DNA of 37,038 bases, taken from assembly GCA_022561755.1 (NCBI GenBank), contig JADFQN010000012.1:1-37038 (forward strand). Direction: 5' to 3'. Each line of letters opens with the position of its first letter. Position 1 is the stretch's first letter. The notes beneath the pieces are model-generated. The model was not told the DNA's origin. It worked only from the letters and a program-made list of their open reading frames with translations, and ran no database searches. Below are positions 17,601-24,635 of the stretch, piece by piece. This DNA comes from Bacteroidota bacterium. Lineage in GTDB: Bacteria > Bacteroidota > Rhodothermia > Rhodothermales > Rubricoccaceae. The translations under genes and the position numbers were made by a program.

Positions 17601-19412
17601 GCCCACGCGGTAGATGTTGCGCATCGTAAGCGCCCAGGATGCATTGCTCGGTATGGGCAGGCGTCCCCGAAGGAGCTTCAGAATAATCTTGTCGCCATTC
17701 GATGAGCCCCCCTGGGACCCCTCCCCGAAATCGCCTATGGTAATCGGCGTGCCGTCTGCCGCCAGGTATTGGTAGGAAACGGCCAGCATGTCATCTTCCT
17801 GGAGCCGACTGGTGAGCGACAGATAGCCGGAATAGAGATCGACGGTGTAGTCTACATTCTCTTGCAGTATTCTGAACGGCGCCGTTTCATAGTCCGAGCT
17901 TTGCAGGCCGAACGCGTCCTCAATAATTACCTGACTCGACGAATCGCGAAGAACGTTCAGGTCGTCATCCGAATACTGGTCCAGTAGTTCGTTGGGCAGC
18001 GGCGCGTTGATGTCAAGACCCGCCAGGTACGCATCGCCGCCGGCGAGCACCCCGTTTGGAGGCGCACCGGGTATGTTGTTGCCCGGCCCGGGTTCACCCA
18101 AATCGAGAAGCGCCGTAGCGTAAACCCTCTCGTTCTCCGAGCCCGTCGTGTTGACGACGGTTCGGTCGTGAATCCATACCTCGACACCGGTAAGGGTGGC
18201 AAAGCCAGGGCTGAGCGTCCGGTTGACCGGATCCTTGTGCCCCTCGTTCCACCAGTTCCGGAAGTGATAAGCCAGAAAGAAGTGGGCGTTGTCTTCGTAC
18301 TTGTAGGGCGCCAAACTGAACTCGGTGGTCTGGCTGCCGCCCTCAATGTTGAGCGCATCGCTTTCGGCGTCCTGCTGGCTCGCCACGAGTGTGATGCCAA
18401 GCCCGCCGAACTGGAGTTCGGTGCGGAGCCCGAATAGCCGCTGGCCCCCGCGGATAAGCTCGCTGGGAGTCTGGAGGAAGACGTTGCCGGCCTCGATTCG
18501 TTGGATGATGTCGTCATCGTAGCCCTCGTACACCAGCGACACCTGGTTCTCGAAGTCGAAGGTGTTCTGTGTGTCGTAGTTGACGTTGATGCGCAGCTTG
18601 TCGCCTATCGTTCCCGTGATGCCCAGCGAGAGCTCCTGGCCAAAGTCCGGGTTGACGGAGCCCGCGTTGCCGGTCGCGGCTTCCTGGAGCTCGTTGCGCT
18701 GGTAGTCGAAGCCGAGGTCGATGTCGGCTTGTCCGTTGACGCGCAGGTCCACCTCATTCTTGCCGAAAATGCTGGAGAATGCGCTCTGGTTGCCTCCCGG
18801 GATGTCGATGGTGATGCCAAACCCGCCCCGGCCACGCCGCCTGACGCGACGCGACGCGAGGTCGCGAAAGCCAAGCTGCAGCGCATCCCGGAGGCGAGCC
18901 TCGCGGTAGGTTTCGAGGTCTACGTCGGCGGGGACGCGCACATCCTGCTGCGCTACGTCCTCGGTGATGATATACCGGAACTCCGACGAGTCGAGCACGG
19001 CCTCACGGTGCCAATACGGGCCCAGGTCTATCGTGAACGGCCTTGTGCGCCGGGCGGTTAGCGGCGGGGTATAGCCTTCCCGTCGGGGCGTGGGGAAGTA
19101 GAGGTGCGCAAGGCTGTCGGCGTCGGTCGTGTCGGCCGGAAGCACATCGGTGCTATCCTCGGTGCTATCCTGCGCTGCATCGAGCAGGTCGCCGATCGCT
19201 TCGTCCACGGCCACCGAATCGGTATCCGCGACGGCCGTGTGGAAAACCGAGAGCGGCCAATCGTACCCGTTCGCCGCAATCGACCGCGCCTGCAGCGCCA
19301 TCAGCAACACCCCCGCGGCAACACTAGCGCCGAGAAGGGGCAGCAGGCGGCTGGAAGTACGTGCCTTGGGAGTTACGCGCACAGCGACGGAGTCGGCTAC
19401 GAACACACACAC
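11649..19412 (-). CDS. sprA: Type IX secretion outer-membrane translocon SprA/Sov
   Basis: A 2587-residue protein, the size range of SprA, the giant 36-strand barrel through which type IX cargo crosses the outer membrane. The N-terminus has a hydrophobic export segment (about residues 22-47) after a short basic stretch; the start is GTG 19412, with another GTG at 19382 possible. Typical parts: FTIDLGPYWHREAVLDSS, FGKNEVDLRVNGQADIDLGFDYQ, LRINVNYDTQNTFDFENQ (SprA N-terminal repeats), FIDDFEGVENVFSL, then long stretches of barrel strands and a terminal NGGFSFRVSFSN. A charged low-complexity insert (RGDDRGRGRDRPTDEGEP and following, about 13015-13145) probably forms a loop. It is followed by lipB; the cargo at 4642-5559 is a likely client. 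Confidence 0.96.
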   Translation of the reverse strand: MCVFVADSVAVRVTPKARTSSRLLPLLGASVAAGVLLMALQARSIAANGYDWPLSVFHTAVADTDSVAVDEAIGDLLDAAQDSTEDSTDVLPADTTDADSLAHLYFPTPRREGYTPPLTARRTRPFTIDLGPYWHREAVLDSSEFRYIITEDVAQQDVRVPADVDLETYREARLRDALQLGFRDLASRRVRRRGRGGFGITIDIPGGNQSAFSSIFGKNEVDLRVNGQADIDLGFDYQRNELQEAATGNAGSVNPDFGQELSLGITGTIGDKLRINVNYDTQNTFDFENQVSLVYEGYDDDIIQRIEAGNVFLQTPSELIRGGQRLFGLRTELQFGGLGITLVASQQDAESDALNIEGGSQTTEFSLAPYKYEDNAHFFLAYHFRNWWNEGHKDPVNRTLSPGFATLTGVEVWIHDRTVVNTTGSENERVYATALLDLGEPGPGNNIPGAPPNGVLAGGDAYLAGLDINAPLPNELLDQYSDDDLNVLRDSSSQVIIEDAFGLQSSDYETAPFRILQENVDYTVDLYSGYLSLTSRLQEDDMLAVSYQYLAADGTPITIGDFGEGSQGGSSNGDKIILKLLRGRLPIPSNASWALTMRNIYRVGGRSLRADAFDVDVSYKPSGSTPQRTLPGVTIGLQQTLLQTLGLDRLNRDGAAQPDDVFDFREGQTIDAGSGRIIFPVREPFGAYLRSVLNGEIEGLDISFLGTNTEDAIDDFVFDTLYTTTSSSADRISNINNYAIAGSYRSSVQSVYELGFAIVEGSVSVTSGSIELTEGVDYTVNDASGTVEITNPAFLTPGQNLRIDYERNQFASIGSKTLLGLRANYTLGDDVQLGATWMRLSERPLIDKYRIGEEPLNNTIWGVDGRFEAEPRWLTRAIDALPFLQTRAPSRFELKAEFAQLNPGHPQTFAFNQERDALNALSRDFYEDELTGLSFIDDFEGVENVFSLLQPGAWRLAAAPSGSGPEGAMSWTAGTPVTEPLLPSNWRGLFSWYSVLASTYRGDLCSEVDCTTRATRQLGIREIFPDRDPRRGEPETLTTLDLYIDPAQRGPYNYNGEFETTYNANPQTAWGGMVQRLPEGFTDFGGRNNIEFVEFIFSPLGGRNGTEEIAPGAVLHIDLGQVSEDVIPNHQFNNEDGLREVPIEPSNSDVWGRLPDGQTSTTVDYDDTTGQTEDLGLDGLRSSLVNPGGTDYETDERTFFSEFLAGLSQGSMEFARANEDPSADDFHHFDDSAYFNSGNRFEGGRATLQERFSRFFPGLELNAFESQQKISDAGTTGNSRQPDSEDLNGNQSLDAAERHFRYTIPLDSAGILASPFFQNVIDTESGQRWYVIRIPVRSEEREAIGGIEDFSSIEFMRIWSTGHDRPATLRFATLEIVGSRWLKSDNVGIDDRTPGTIPPRIPPRLFIETINNEENPNQYATPVGALVSRTPDISGNLIRQREQALVFRVENLPEETSRAIYKPFSTNSHDLTKYSNLRMFTHAEGFEERDSVRVFIRLGDNQTEDYYEYEQPLYPYVIPDGQLVNPDSLWQTNVPVGTETVDRNSINVVLSELNQLKVERDNDPSIPRDERYSNNRTPEGAPPGTRITIRGNPSIQSINTIAIGVRNAEGGTTAPLENVEVWFNELRVTGYDEESGWSAYARATLQLADVASINARFSRQTDGFGELGSSLGGRSFSDKQDYSVLATFNAHKFLPERFGWSMPISLSIQQSQSTPRYSPRRGDIRVEELIAQAEEDPDLTQEERQDRVDQIIGESETSTFSRSIRIPLSKSGSRSPWLRYTIDGVSLVYTNSASRSRSPFSQFGDSDRWSASFTYRLSVPRARSVRPFWFVENVPVLGILGKLRLNYLPQSFTFSADADRSVTDNRERPIDEVINNPVNQGVPERFLYPTRRDHRFGHGRTFDLAYNPFTFLVLSYRSDVSQSLDGAGAEAGFNLFVRDSLGTTREYDISNEEAFAPGGIARRDFGIPDSLNVNDLRNQGYIIQEITALNVLPLGEVLGGVFNGERQILTNSYSQNVTGTFQPQFDRVQFLRWFRPQPIAYGSQFAWNYSQEVDDTIVANVNASSTIRGGLRLQPREFWRLFSFYRNIEQAEQQGDRGRGDDRGRGRDRPTDEGEPTDAEQADDEGQEDAEERRRPRLPSFASIGRKLFLAVTGVEDFTITYNGTRSTAASGLRGNNFSLYDALLGEGPSLGYRLSLERRIPLRDRILSEGLQFHDILGNVHHINARTSIRLTPELRVDLTWDANWDQSEDITLEIENGRLVERPAVERGGGKSTVVAFGGSYERLLEIHRQRYEADAAEGGAAQDTLFSDVLTRSSLAADFQSAFASGMGSFGPRGFFVLPLPNWEINYSGLSRWPLFRALANQVTLRHGYSATYDLSYNSNAAAGTSLSSENIQVPLAGGGTRNQTLISEIPFREPSTAIVNERFQPLLGVNVAWKGGLQSDFSWNQSNSRSLSAASASVSENTTDELSLRLTYSKTGLRIPLFGRRRLNNNVRFSLTLTRSNNINFIHFLKNDLEDILRGSELTPLQDTGSTRLTLEPRLSYAISNQVNMDVFVRYESIDSRGSQIPSTSLINGGFSFRVSFSN

Positions 19413-19416
19413 CCTG

Positions 19417-19434
19417 AACCGGCGTCCGCCGGTT
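19417..19434. promoter_or_regulatory. Perfect palindrome just upstream of sprA
   Basis: AACCGGCG-TC-CGCCGGTT has 8-bp arms and a 2-bp centre. It ends five bases before the proposed GTG start of sprA, so it would lie in the mRNA leader as a stable hairpin, or act as an operator. If the start at 19382 is used it lies further upstream. Function is inferred only from position. Confidence 0.35.
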
Positions 19435-19760
19435 GCGGCGCAGCCGACGTGCCGGAAGCAGGGCGGACGATCAAATTGGGCGTAACGAAGCGGCTATACG
19501 ATCCGGTGGGATAGCAGGCTGAAACACGTACCGACGGACACCAAACGCACAAAGTGCGCCGGCGATGCCGGGGGCTGAAACTACGCCTGTACAAAGGGGG
19601 CCGCAAGGTTAGAAACGCCCCGCCTTTGGGTAGAAATATGGGGATGACGGGCATGTAGGGAGCGCTCCGGTACCACGATGTGGGCAATTCCTGTATGGCC
19701 AAGGCGCCTCGGATTCCGTAGTCTTGCCGGCATCGCTATAGCCTTCGAGTCAATCCCCCT
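19435..19760. other. Divergent intergenic region between sprA and the NTF2-like gene
   Basis: About 330 bp without a convincing gene. It must hold the promoters of sprA (minus) and the lipoprotein gene (plus). On the minus strand TAACCTTG near 19600-19610 resembles the Bacteroidota -7 box (TAnnTTTG) but I see no well-placed -33 TTTG partner. No repeats of families A-C occur here. Confidence 0.5.
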
Positions 19761-20306
19761 ATGCATCATTCCCGAACATCCCACAGCGCCCTCTACGCGG
19801 CGCCCGTACTGATTGCGATTTTTGTCGCAGCGTGTAGCTCAGGCCCGCGAACCACAGCCGAAATGAGGCCGCCGCAACTCGGCGTAACCCACGGAATGCT
19901 GCCGGAAATTGCAGAACCCATCCCCGGCGCCGATGAGATAGCAGCCGAGATCCGCGCCGTGCTCGACGCACAGGTTGCCGATTGGAACGCCGGAAACATC
20001 CGCGGCTTCATGAACGGCTACTCGCGGTCGGATTCGCTTCGCTTCATCTCGAACGGCACCATGCGCACGGGCTGGCAGAACAGTCTCTACGCCTACGTGC
20101 GCAACTATCCCGACCAGGCTTCGATGGGCACGCTCTCGTTCGAGGATCTGCACGTCCAGGTGCTTTCGCCGGATGCAGCGCTGGTCTTCGGCAGGTACCG
20201 CCTCGTTCGGGAGGACGACGAGCCGCTGGGCCTCTTCTCGCTCATCTTTGTAATGGAGGACGACGGCTGGCGTATCATCCACGACCACACGTCGTCGTCG
20301 CCCTGA
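19761..20306 (+). CDS. NTF2-like (SnoaL/DUF4440-type) lipoprotein
   Basis: A 181-residue protein with a signal peptide and lipobox VAAC (residues about 22-25), a Pro-rich linker and a single NTF2-like domain: EIRAVLDAQVADWNAGNIRGFMNGYSRSDSLRFIS, then GWQNSLYAYVRNYPD, SFEDLHVQVLSPDAALVFGRYRLV, GLFSLIFVMEDDGWRIIHDHTS. The opening helix with W..G....F...Y and the closing GWRI.HDH.S are typical of the SnoaL-like/DUF4440 group. Such proteins may be small-molecule binding; the substrate is unknown. The TGA stop at 20304-20306 overlaps the first bases of repeat A3, which therefore helps form it. Confidence 0.87.
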   Translation: MHHSRTSHSALYAAPVLIAIFVAACSSGPRTTAEMRPPQLGVTHGMLPEIAEPIPGADEIAAEIRAVLDAQVADWNAGNIRGFMNGYSRSDSLRFISNGTMRTGWQNSLYAYVRNYPDQASMGTLSFEDLHVQVLSPDAALVFGRYRLVREDDEPLGLFSLIFVMEDDGWRIIHDHTSSSP

Positions 20307-20479
20307 AGTCTGTCGGACTTGGGGGTTCGTGACGAGGCAGGCGGGCAATCGAGAGCAGTTTTTGATCTTTTGAGGCGTCCCGCAGGCTTGCGGGATGGGG
20401 CTACGTGGCGAAAAAGATCGAAAACAATGGGCCGATTTACCGCTGCCGCAGTAAAATCACCCTAACTCCGACAGACTTC
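20305..20479. repeat. Family A MITE-like palindromic repeat, copy A3 (inverted)
   Basis: Ends GAAGTCTGTCGGACTT and AACTCCGACAGACTTC followed by TA (20480-20481). Relative to the GGAG...CTCC ends of the other copies both ends changed together (GAAG...CTTC), keeping the terminal pairing. The complement aligns with A1 throughout; where A1 has CTATGT, A3 carries the hairpin cassette TCCCGCAGGCTTGCGGGA (20378-20395). It fills the gap between the NTF2-like gene and the SDR gene. Confidence 0.87.
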
Positions 20480-20492
20480 TAAGCTTTCCCTC

Positions 20493-21167
20493 ATGCTCGC
20501 ATCCGGACTAGAGAACACCGTGGTAGTCCTCACTGGAGCAGCAGGGAGGCTTGGTAGCGTAACCACTCGCAAACTGCTGGAGGTCGGGGCCACGGTCGCC
20601 GCGATTGATGTCCGTGAGATTGAAGGGCTGCCGGACGGGGCCACCTCGTTTGTCGCTGATCTGACGGACGAGGCCTCCGTAGCGCAGACGTTTGCGCAGA
20701 TCGAGGAGGAGTTGGGGCCGCTCGGAGGGCTCATCCACACGGTGGGGATGTGGGGCGGCGCGCCGTTCTCCGAAACGGAGATGGCCGCCTGGGACACGAT
20801 GTTGAAGATCAACCTGACGACTACGTTTCTGTGTTTCAGGGAGGCTGTGCGGCGGATGAACGGCCGGGAAGGTCGGCTGGTGGCCATTGCCTCCGGGCAG
20901 GGCGCGGATGGAGGTGTGGCCGAGCAAGGGCCTTATTCCGCCGCGAAAGCAGGCGTGGTCCGGCTGGTGGAATCGGTAGCCGCCGAGTACGACGGGCGCA
21001 TCACAGCTTCTGCCGTGGCGCCGTCCATGATTTTGTTCGGAGGCGAAGAGCTCGGCACACGCGGCGTCTCCGTGGAAGCCATCGCTGATCTGTGCGTGTA
21101 CCTGTGTGGGGAGGGCGGGGTGATTCACAACGGTGAAGTGCTGCGTGCGTACGGGACGATGCCGTAA
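20493..21167 (+). CDS. Short-chain dehydrogenase/reductase (SDR) family protein
   Basis: A 224-residue, single-domain SDR. The Rossmann glycine motif TGAAGRLG is at residues 14-21, an acidic residue follows strand 2 (VAAIDVRE, suggesting NAD preference), LIHTVGMWGG stands at the NNAG position, and the active site YSAAK has Tyr148 and Lys152 with a Ser in the preceding IASGQG strand. At 224 residues it is a little short for classical SDRs (about 250). The substrate is not predictable. It starts 14 bp after repeat A3, so its promoter lies in or before the repeat. Its end faces the permease gene across 46 bp. Confidence 0.93.
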   Translation: MLASGLENTVVVLTGAAGRLGSVTTRKLLEVGATVAAIDVREIEGLPDGATSFVADLTDEASVAQTFAQIEEELGPLGGLIHTVGMWGGAPFSETEMAAWDTMLKINLTTTFLCFREAVRRMNGREGRLVAIASGQGADGGVAEQGPYSAAKAGVVRLVESVAAEYDGRITASAVAPSMILFGGEELGTRGVSVEAIADLCVYLCGEGGVIHNGEVLRAYGTMP

Positions 21168-21213
21168 GGGCGAGATATATTTCGCCCTGTGCCGGTGATG
21201 CGTCAATGCACCG

Positions 21214-22869
21214 TCACGCCCACGCCGCCCGTGTCCCCAGCCGCCGCGTGAGTGCCACCGCACCGATCACCAGCACCATCAACAGGACACCATACGCCGC
21301 CGCCGCGCCGAAGTCGTAGAGGCGAAGCTGGGCGAAGAGCTCTACCGAGATGGGGCGGTTGCCGTAGACGTACAGCATGATGGAGGAGACGAACTCGCCG
21401 AGCGCCGTTACGAATGTGAGCAGCGCGCCGGCAATCACACCCGGCAGGATGACAGGCAGCACGACGCGCCGGAACGTCGTCCAGGCGCCTGCGCCGAGGT
21501 CGGACGATGCTTCGCTGAGGCGGTCGTCGTAGCTCTCGAGGGCGGCCTGCGCCGCGCGGACCACCAGCGGGATGTGCCGCACGAAGTAGGCCAGCGGCAC
21601 CAGCCACACGGTGCCCACGAGGACGGCCCCACCGGAGAGTACGGAGGCCTCGTCGAACGTCACAATAAGGTTCAGCGCGATGACCGTGCCGGGGATCGCA
21701 AAGGGGAGGAGCGCCAGCACGCGCAGCAATCCGCGCCCCGGAATGCGGCTCTTGGTGATGACAAGAGCTGCTGCCAGGCCGAACACCAGATTGGCGGCGG
21801 TCGAGAGCGCGGCCATCCACAGCGAGTTGCGGACGGGCTCGAAGACATCCGACTGTGAAAAGAGCGCTCCGTAGTTGGCCGTCGTGTACTGGTCGGGGAG
21901 GATCTGCGTGGTCCAGCTTCCTTCCTGCACAAACGACAGCAGTACCACCGTGGCAATGGGCAGGAATACGAACAGCAGGAACAGCATGGCCAGACCTCCC
22001 GCCGCCGCCCGCGCCCATCCGCTGGCGATAGGGGTCGCCGCTCGTCCGGCGCCCTTTGATGTGGTTCCGATGCGCGTCCGGCCGGGCCGAAGTTCGAGCA
22101 GAAGCAGGAAAATGAAGCAGATGGACGTCAGGACCACCGCGACGGTGGCCGACCGATCCAGAAAGCCGTTCGTCTTGAACTGGTAGATCTGCGTGGTCAT
22201 GAACGGCTCGTCGCCGGCGAAGAGGAGCGGCGCCGTGAAGCTTGCCATCGACAGCATGAAAACCAGCAGCGCGGCGCCCACCAGCGCCGGGCGGAGGAGC
22301 GGAAGCAGCACGCGGCGGAAGGTGGCCCAGCCGGACGCGCCGAGGTCGGCCGAGGCGTCCAGCAGGCTGCGGTCGAGGTCGGCCAGCGCGGCGCTCACGA
22401 ATAGGTAGAAGAAGACGTAGAAGGCGTAGACGTGGACGATGAGCACAGCCGCGCGGCCCTCAAACGCGAAAGGGACGGCCTCCAGCCCAAACAGTGCCTG
22501 CAGCCCGCGAGGGAGCATCCCACTCTCGCCGTAAAGGAACAAGAAAGCCATCACGCCGACCAGCGGCGGCAACGCCAGCGGCAGCGCGGCGCTGACTTGT
22601 AACGTCCGTCTTAGCGGAAAATCGAACCGGAAAAACGCCCACGCGAGACCGGTGCCGAGAATGCCGCCCAAGGCCACGGTTCCCAGCGAGATGCCCACGG
22701 AGTTCACCAGAGCGCGGACGCCCGCCGACCTCCATCCGCCGAATAAGCGGCCGAGGTTGGCCTCGTTGAAGCCCAGCGAGATTGTGTCCACGCTCGGCCA
22801 GAGCACGTACGCGGCGAGGATGACCGCAACGGGGATTGCGAGGAGGAGACCGGCGCGTCGAGAGAGCAA
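21214..22869 (-). CDS. ABC transporter permease, fused two-domain (iron/thiamine type)
   Basis: A 551-residue protein with about 12 membrane segments in two similar halves, each with a binding-protein-dependent transport permease domain. The two cytoplasmic EAA-like loops are visible: LDASADLGASGWATFRRVLLP in the first half and SEASSDLGAGAWTTFRRVVLP in the second. Fused permeases of this length and pattern are the FbpB/SfuB (ferric iron) and ThiP (thiamine) type. The start is TTG 22869, after the leader CTCTCACCCCCTCACACCC. No ATPase or substrate-binding protein gene is adjacent on either side, so the partner genes are elsewhere. The substrate remains open; ferric iron is the most common for this architecture. 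Confidence 0.9.
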   Translation of the reverse strand: MLSRRAGLLLAIPVAVILAAYVLWPSVDTISLGFNEANLGRLFGGWRSAGVRALVNSVGISLGTVALGGILGTGLAWAFFRFDFPLRRTLQVSAALPLALPPLVGVMAFLFLYGESGMLPRGLQALFGLEAVPFAFEGRAAVLIVHVYAFYVFFYLFVSAALADLDRSLLDASADLGASGWATFRRVLLPLLRPALVGAALLVFMLSMASFTAPLLFAGDEPFMTTQIYQFKTNGFLDRSATVAVVLTSICFIFLLLLELRPGRTRIGTTSKGAGRAATPIASGWARAAAGGLAMLFLLFVFLPIATVVLLSFVQEGSWTTQILPDQYTTANYGALFSQSDVFEPVRNSLWMAALSTAANLVFGLAAALVITKSRIPGRGLLRVLALLPFAIPGTVIALNLIVTFDEASVLSGGAVLVGTVWLVPLAYFVRHIPLVVRAAQAALESYDDRLSEASSDLGAGAWTTFRRVVLPVILPGVIAGALLTFVTALGEFVSSIMLYVYGNRPISVELFAQLRLYDFGAAAAYGVLLMVLVIGAVALTRRLGTRAAWA

Positions 22870-22897
22870 TTTGGGTGTGAGGGGGTGAGAGGGGGGC

Positions 22898-22976
22898 TAT
22901 TGCGTAATGCGTATCGCGTATCTCAGGTCAGGCAAGCTCTCGCTCAATACGCAATACGTACTACGCATTACGTCAC
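22898..22976. repeat. Degenerate heptad tandem repeat with inverted arms, D1
   Basis: Left arm in perfect 7-bp register: TATTGCG, TAATGCG, TATCGCG, TATCTCA (22898-22925). Right arm: ACGCAAT, ACGTACT, ACGCATT, ACGTCAC (22949-22976), roughly the complement of the left. It fills the gap from two bases before the LOG-gene stop to the CACCC-rich leader of the permease gene. Confidence 0.8.
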
Positions 22977-22977
22977 A

Positions 22978-23568
22978 TCAAATCTCAGTTTTCTTCAGCC
23001 ACCTTGTCCGTGCCGGCGGCCGGTAGTTACGCATGGCCTCCAGAAGAGCCTCTGGCTCAGTTGCAACGGTGATGAGCGCGCGTTGTCCGGGGTTCAAGAA
23101 TTCGTGCGCCGTGGCTGTATCGAGGAACGCTATCAACTCGTCGTAGAAGCCGTCGACGTTCAAGATGCCGCAGGGCTTTTGGTGGATGCCCAATTGGCCC
23201 CACGTGAAGGCCTCCGCAATTTCCTCCAGCGTGCCCAGGCCGCCCGGCAGGGCGATGAAGCCATCCGACATGTCCGCCATCAGAGCCTTCCGCTCGTGCA
23301 TCGAGTCGACGACGTGGAGCTCCGTCACGTGCTCGTGGGCGACTTCTTTCTTCGCCAGTCCGCGTGGGATGACGCCGATGGCTTGGCCACCGCCGTCGAG
23401 CACGGTGTCGGCGATGATGCGCATCAACCCGATTCGCCCGCCGCCGAACACGAGTCCGATGCCTTCCCGCACCAGCACCTCGCCGAGTACACGCGCCGCC
23501 TCCACGTACGCGGCCTGGTTGCCGGTTTTCGATCCGCAGAAAACGCAAAGACGCTGGAAGTGAGGCAT
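22978..23568 (-). CDS. LOG-family cytokinin-type nucleoside 5'-monophosphate phosphoribohydrolase
   Basis: A 196-residue protein. The N-terminus LCVFCGSKTGNQAAYVEAA and the signature GFIALPGGLGTLEEIAEAFTWGQLG (the PGGxGTxxE motif that binds the nucleotide ribose-phosphate) mark the LOG/TIGR00730 family, followed by HQKPCGILNVDGFYDELI. LOG enzymes split a base from a nucleoside monophosphate; many older entries call them lysine decarboxylases, which is not supported by biochemistry. The native substrate in bacteria is usually AMP-like or uncertain. It is part of the minus-strand run; the stop is followed at once by the D1 heptads. Confidence 0.94.
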   Translation of the reverse strand: MPHFQRLCVFCGSKTGNQAAYVEAARVLGEVLVREGIGLVFGGGRIGLMRIIADTVLDGGGQAIGVIPRGLAKKEVAHEHVTELHVVDSMHERKALMADMSDGFIALPGGLGTLEEIAEAFTWGQLGIHQKPCGILNVDGFYDELIAFLDTATAHEFLNPGQRALITVATEPEALLEAMRNYRPPARTRWLKKTEI

Positions 23569-23626
23569 GAAAAAACAACAATGTCATCTCGAGCGAGCAC
23601 TTCGCCGCCCCGTCATGTTGCCTCCG

Positions 23627-23718
23627 CACCCCCTTATCTCCGGTATAGCGACCAGAGATTTGTCCCCCTTGGTAACGGGGACATCCCGCCGCATGGCGGG
23701 AAGGGGGTGGCTTGGCTA
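23627..23718. repeat. Family C repeat, copy C1 left part
   Basis: Aligns with C2 (24636-24766): CACCCCCT, ATCTCCGGT, GCGACCAGAGATTTGTCCC and GGCTTGGCTAGG. Internal inverted pairs are TGTCCCC/GGGGACA and the ends CACCCCCT/AGGGGGTG. The hairpin cassette TCCCGCCGCATGGCGGGA is at 23684-23701; C2 has a different hairpin in the same slot. The element is interrupted at CTAGG by repeat B2 and resumes at about 23884-23910 (GGAGCTTCGATACGG). Confidence 0.82.
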
Positions 23719-23881
23719 GGAGGCTGTTGAATTACGTGCTCTGTCGCCGAGACGAGCGCATCTCGGTTGAGATCAAGGCGCGGAGATCGTGGTCGAATCG
23801 GTGATTCGGCGAGCATCTCGCAACGAAGAGATCGGCCGAGAGGCGCCGTCGCAGGCAGGATGACGTATTTCAACAGCCTCC
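23719..23881. repeat. Family B MITE-like palindromic repeat, copy B2 (nested in C1)
   Basis: The best-preserved B copy, 163 bp, with ends GGAGGCTGTTGAATTACGT and the complement of GGAGGCTGTTGAAATACGT, flanked by TA on both sides (23717-23718 and 23882-23883; CTAG on both sides also fits). Removing it with one TA restores GGCTTGGCTAGGAGCTTCGA, which matches uninterrupted C2. It has several internal inverted repeats, such as GAATCGGTGATTC, and no coding capacity. Confidence 0.9.
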
Positions 23882-23942
23882 TAGGAGCTTCGATACGGTC
23901 CGCAGGATGACAGATTGGACAACGCATGGAATCTCGGACAAA

Positions 23943-24590
23943 CTACATCCTCGCCCGCCCCTCGAGGGCGCGGGAGAGGGTGGCCTCGTCGGCGTATTCG
24001 AGGTCGCCGCCGACGGGAAGACCCCGCGCAATGCGCGTTACCCGCACGCCGAGCGGCCCGAGCAACTGCCCGATGTAGTACGCCGTGGTGTCGCCCTCCA
24101 CGTTCGGATTCATGGCGAGGATGACCTCCGTTACGGGCTCCTCCTGCTCTTCCGGGGCCCCGTCGCCACCGGCCGGGCTTACCCTGTTGTTTGCAACGCG
24201 TGCCACCAACTCACGGATTTTGAGGTCGTCCGGCCCGATGCCGTCCAGCGGCGAAATTACCCCGCCGAGGACGTGGTATTGGCCGTGATACTCGCCCGTG
24301 CGCTCCAGCGCCAGCACGTCGTTGGGCTCTTCTACCACGCAAATAACCGTGCGGTCGCGTTTCGCGGAGAGGCAGATTGGGCAGGGGTCGTCGTCCGTCA
24401 CGTTGTAGCATACCGAGCACGCCGTTACGCGGTCCTTGACGGCCACCAGAGCGTGCGCCAACTCCACGACTTCCTCGCGCGGCATTTTGAGGATGTACGC
24501 CGCCAGCCGCTGCGCCGTCTTGCGACCCACCGTCGGCAGCTTCGAGAACTGCTCAACGAGGGTCTCGACTGTTTCGGAGGTGAGATGCAT
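23943..24590 (-). CDS. recR: Recombination protein RecR
   Basis: RecR, with RecO and RecF, loads RecA at single-strand gaps. The 215-residue protein has the N-terminal helix-hairpin-helix ([20 protein letters not shown]), the zinc finger with Cys58, Cys61, Cys70 and Cys73 (CSVC and CPIC), the Toprim domain ([46 protein letters not shown]) and the C-terminal [22 protein letters not shown]. It is about 15 residues longer than usual because of an acidic loop, [17 protein letters not shown], at about residues 137-153 inside the Toprim domain. Order dnaX-ybaB-recR as in many bacteria. Confidence 0.97.
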   Translation of the reverse strand: MHLTSETVETLVEQFSKLPTVGRKTAQRLAAYILKMPREEVVELAHALVAVKDRVTACSVCYNVTDDDPCPICLSAKRDRTVICVVEEPNDVLALERTGEYHGQYHVLGGVISPLDGIGPDDLKIRELVARVANNRVSPAGGDGAPEEQEEPVTEVILAMNPNVEGDTTAYYIGQLLGPLGVRVTRIARGLPVGGDLEYADEATLSRALEGRARM

Positions 24591-24635
24591 GTCGGAGCGT
24601 GAGAACGATCTAGCGCAAAAAAGCTACTAGCTTGC

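Noticed and set aside
23634-23927. Recurrent short open frames in family B repeats (with ATEHVIQQPP-like sequence) as a small protein family
   Set aside because: The similarity comes from the DNA repeat; frames are interrupted differently in each copy and have no consistent start or stop.
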